DNA of 6,005 nt from Planctomycetaceae bacterium (GTDB taxonomy: Bacteria; Planctomycetota; Planctomycetia; Pirellulales; Thermoguttaceae). The stretch spans positions 1-6,005 of the forward strand of contig JAIRLW010000447.1 of the NCBI GenBank assembly GCA_031259095.1. The letters run 5' to 3'. The notes under the pieces were generated by a model. It saw only the letters and a program-made list of their open reading frames with translations. It was not told the origin of the DNA and ran no database searches. A program made the translations under genes and the position numbers. This document shows positions 5,601 to 6,005 of this stretch, one piece after another (within the stretch, counting starts at the first letter, position 1; each line of letters opens with the position of its first letter).

Positions 5601-6005
5601 TTGTTTTGTCGAGAGTCTTTCGGCGGTGAAATTCAGGAGGATCGAGTCGTCCCGATACCAACCCTTTTTCGCACTGTTAATCGCCAACGCAATCAAACTA
5701 ATCAGAACTCCCACCGCTGTTGTTGAAAATGCAATCACCATCTGATTTGAAAGTGTTACAAGATCACCCTCGGCAAGTCCAACCAACGCCGGTCCCAAAG
5801 GAATTAGTGTTCCCATTAAACCGATTGCCGGTCCGTATTTGGTCAGGTCGGCAATCTTCTGTAACTCCGACCGCCACGCAGATTCAAGATCGGCAATCTT
5901 TTTGCCAATCAATAATGAATCATCGCTGTGTGTCAGTATCAGGTTAAGCGTTTTTTCAAAATCGCCCGAACCGTTAAGCGTCGGAATTGTTTCGCCCTTA
6001 TTCTC
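5592..6005 (-). CDS. MotA/TolQ/ExbB-family proton channel protein, N-terminus outside the window
   Basis: 137 residues are visible and the frame is open to base 6005, so the gene starts beyond the right edge. A TTG at 5912 is an internal codon rather than the start. A soluble helical stretch (ADLESAWRSELQKIADLTKYG) leads into a transmembrane helix at visible residues ~57-78 (GPAIGLMGTLIPLGPALVGLA), matching the family pattern GLxGTVxGM. A short loop (EGDLVTLSNQ) follows, then a last helix at ~89-109 (MVIAFSTTAVGVLISLIALAI) with the STTAVG threonines expected to line the channel. A brief cytoplasmic tail ends KQIS. The family forms a pentameric inner-membrane channel around an ExbD-type dimer, and the DUF2149 gene immediately downstream supplies that partner. 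TolQ, ExbB or MotA subtype cannot be fixed from this part, but the partner favours the DUF2149-linked group. Confidence 0.88.
   Translation of the reverse strand, partial: ENKGETIPTLNGSGDFEKTLNLILTHSDDSLLIGKKIADLESAWRSELQKIADLTKYGPAIGLMGTLIPLGPALVGLAEGDLVTLSNQMVIAFSTTAVGVLISLIALAINSAKKGWYRDDSILLNFTAERLSTKQIS

Overview
The window is a piece of a bacterial chromosome, roughly mid-40s % GC by eye. All convincing genes lie on the minus strand. It holds the start of a very large autotransporter-type surface protein, a 462-base intergenic region rich in inverted repeats, and an ExbB/ExbD-like inner-membrane pair. The organism is a diderm. The mix of Pmp-like GGA(I/L/V/F) repeats, PATR-type autotransporter strand repeats and a DUF2149-type ExbD partner suggests the PVC superphylum, for example a host-associated planctomycete or lentisphaerote. 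That placement is an inference from protein style; no marker gene is present.

Region 1-4745 (minus): one uninterrupted reading frame of 1,581 codons that starts at 4745 and runs off the left edge with no stop. In order it encodes a signal peptide, a short N-terminal region, about 16 GGA(I/L/V/F) repeats (residues ~170-650), a beta-strand-rich passenger with three PATR-like units, a proline-rich hinge (~1222-1232), a helical linker and the first ~205 residues of an autotransporter beta-barrel. Every open frame on the plus strand of this interval is a shadow of this gene.

Region 4746-5207: no convincing gene. Just upstream of the autotransporter start are two copies of the 8-bp palindrome TTACGTAA, 19 bp apart, inside a perfect 10-bp inverted repeat (probable operator). 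Further out are a two-part hairpin that pairs better as minus-strand RNA, a degenerate 9-bp periodic stretch (GTCCCTAAC-like) and a ~96-bp fold-back element with GTAGGCGAYGTTTC ends that looks like a small dispersed repeat.

Region 5208-6005 (minus): a MotA/TolQ/ExbB-family proton-channel subunit (its N-terminus lies beyond the right edge) is followed after 54 bases by a 109-residue DUF2149/ExbD-like protein with the channel aspartate D24. They are probably one operon. By family knowledge such a pair harvests proton-motive force for an outer-membrane or periplasmic partner, which would be encoded outside the window. Nothing in the sequence ties it directly to the autotransporter, which has its own upstream regulatory region.
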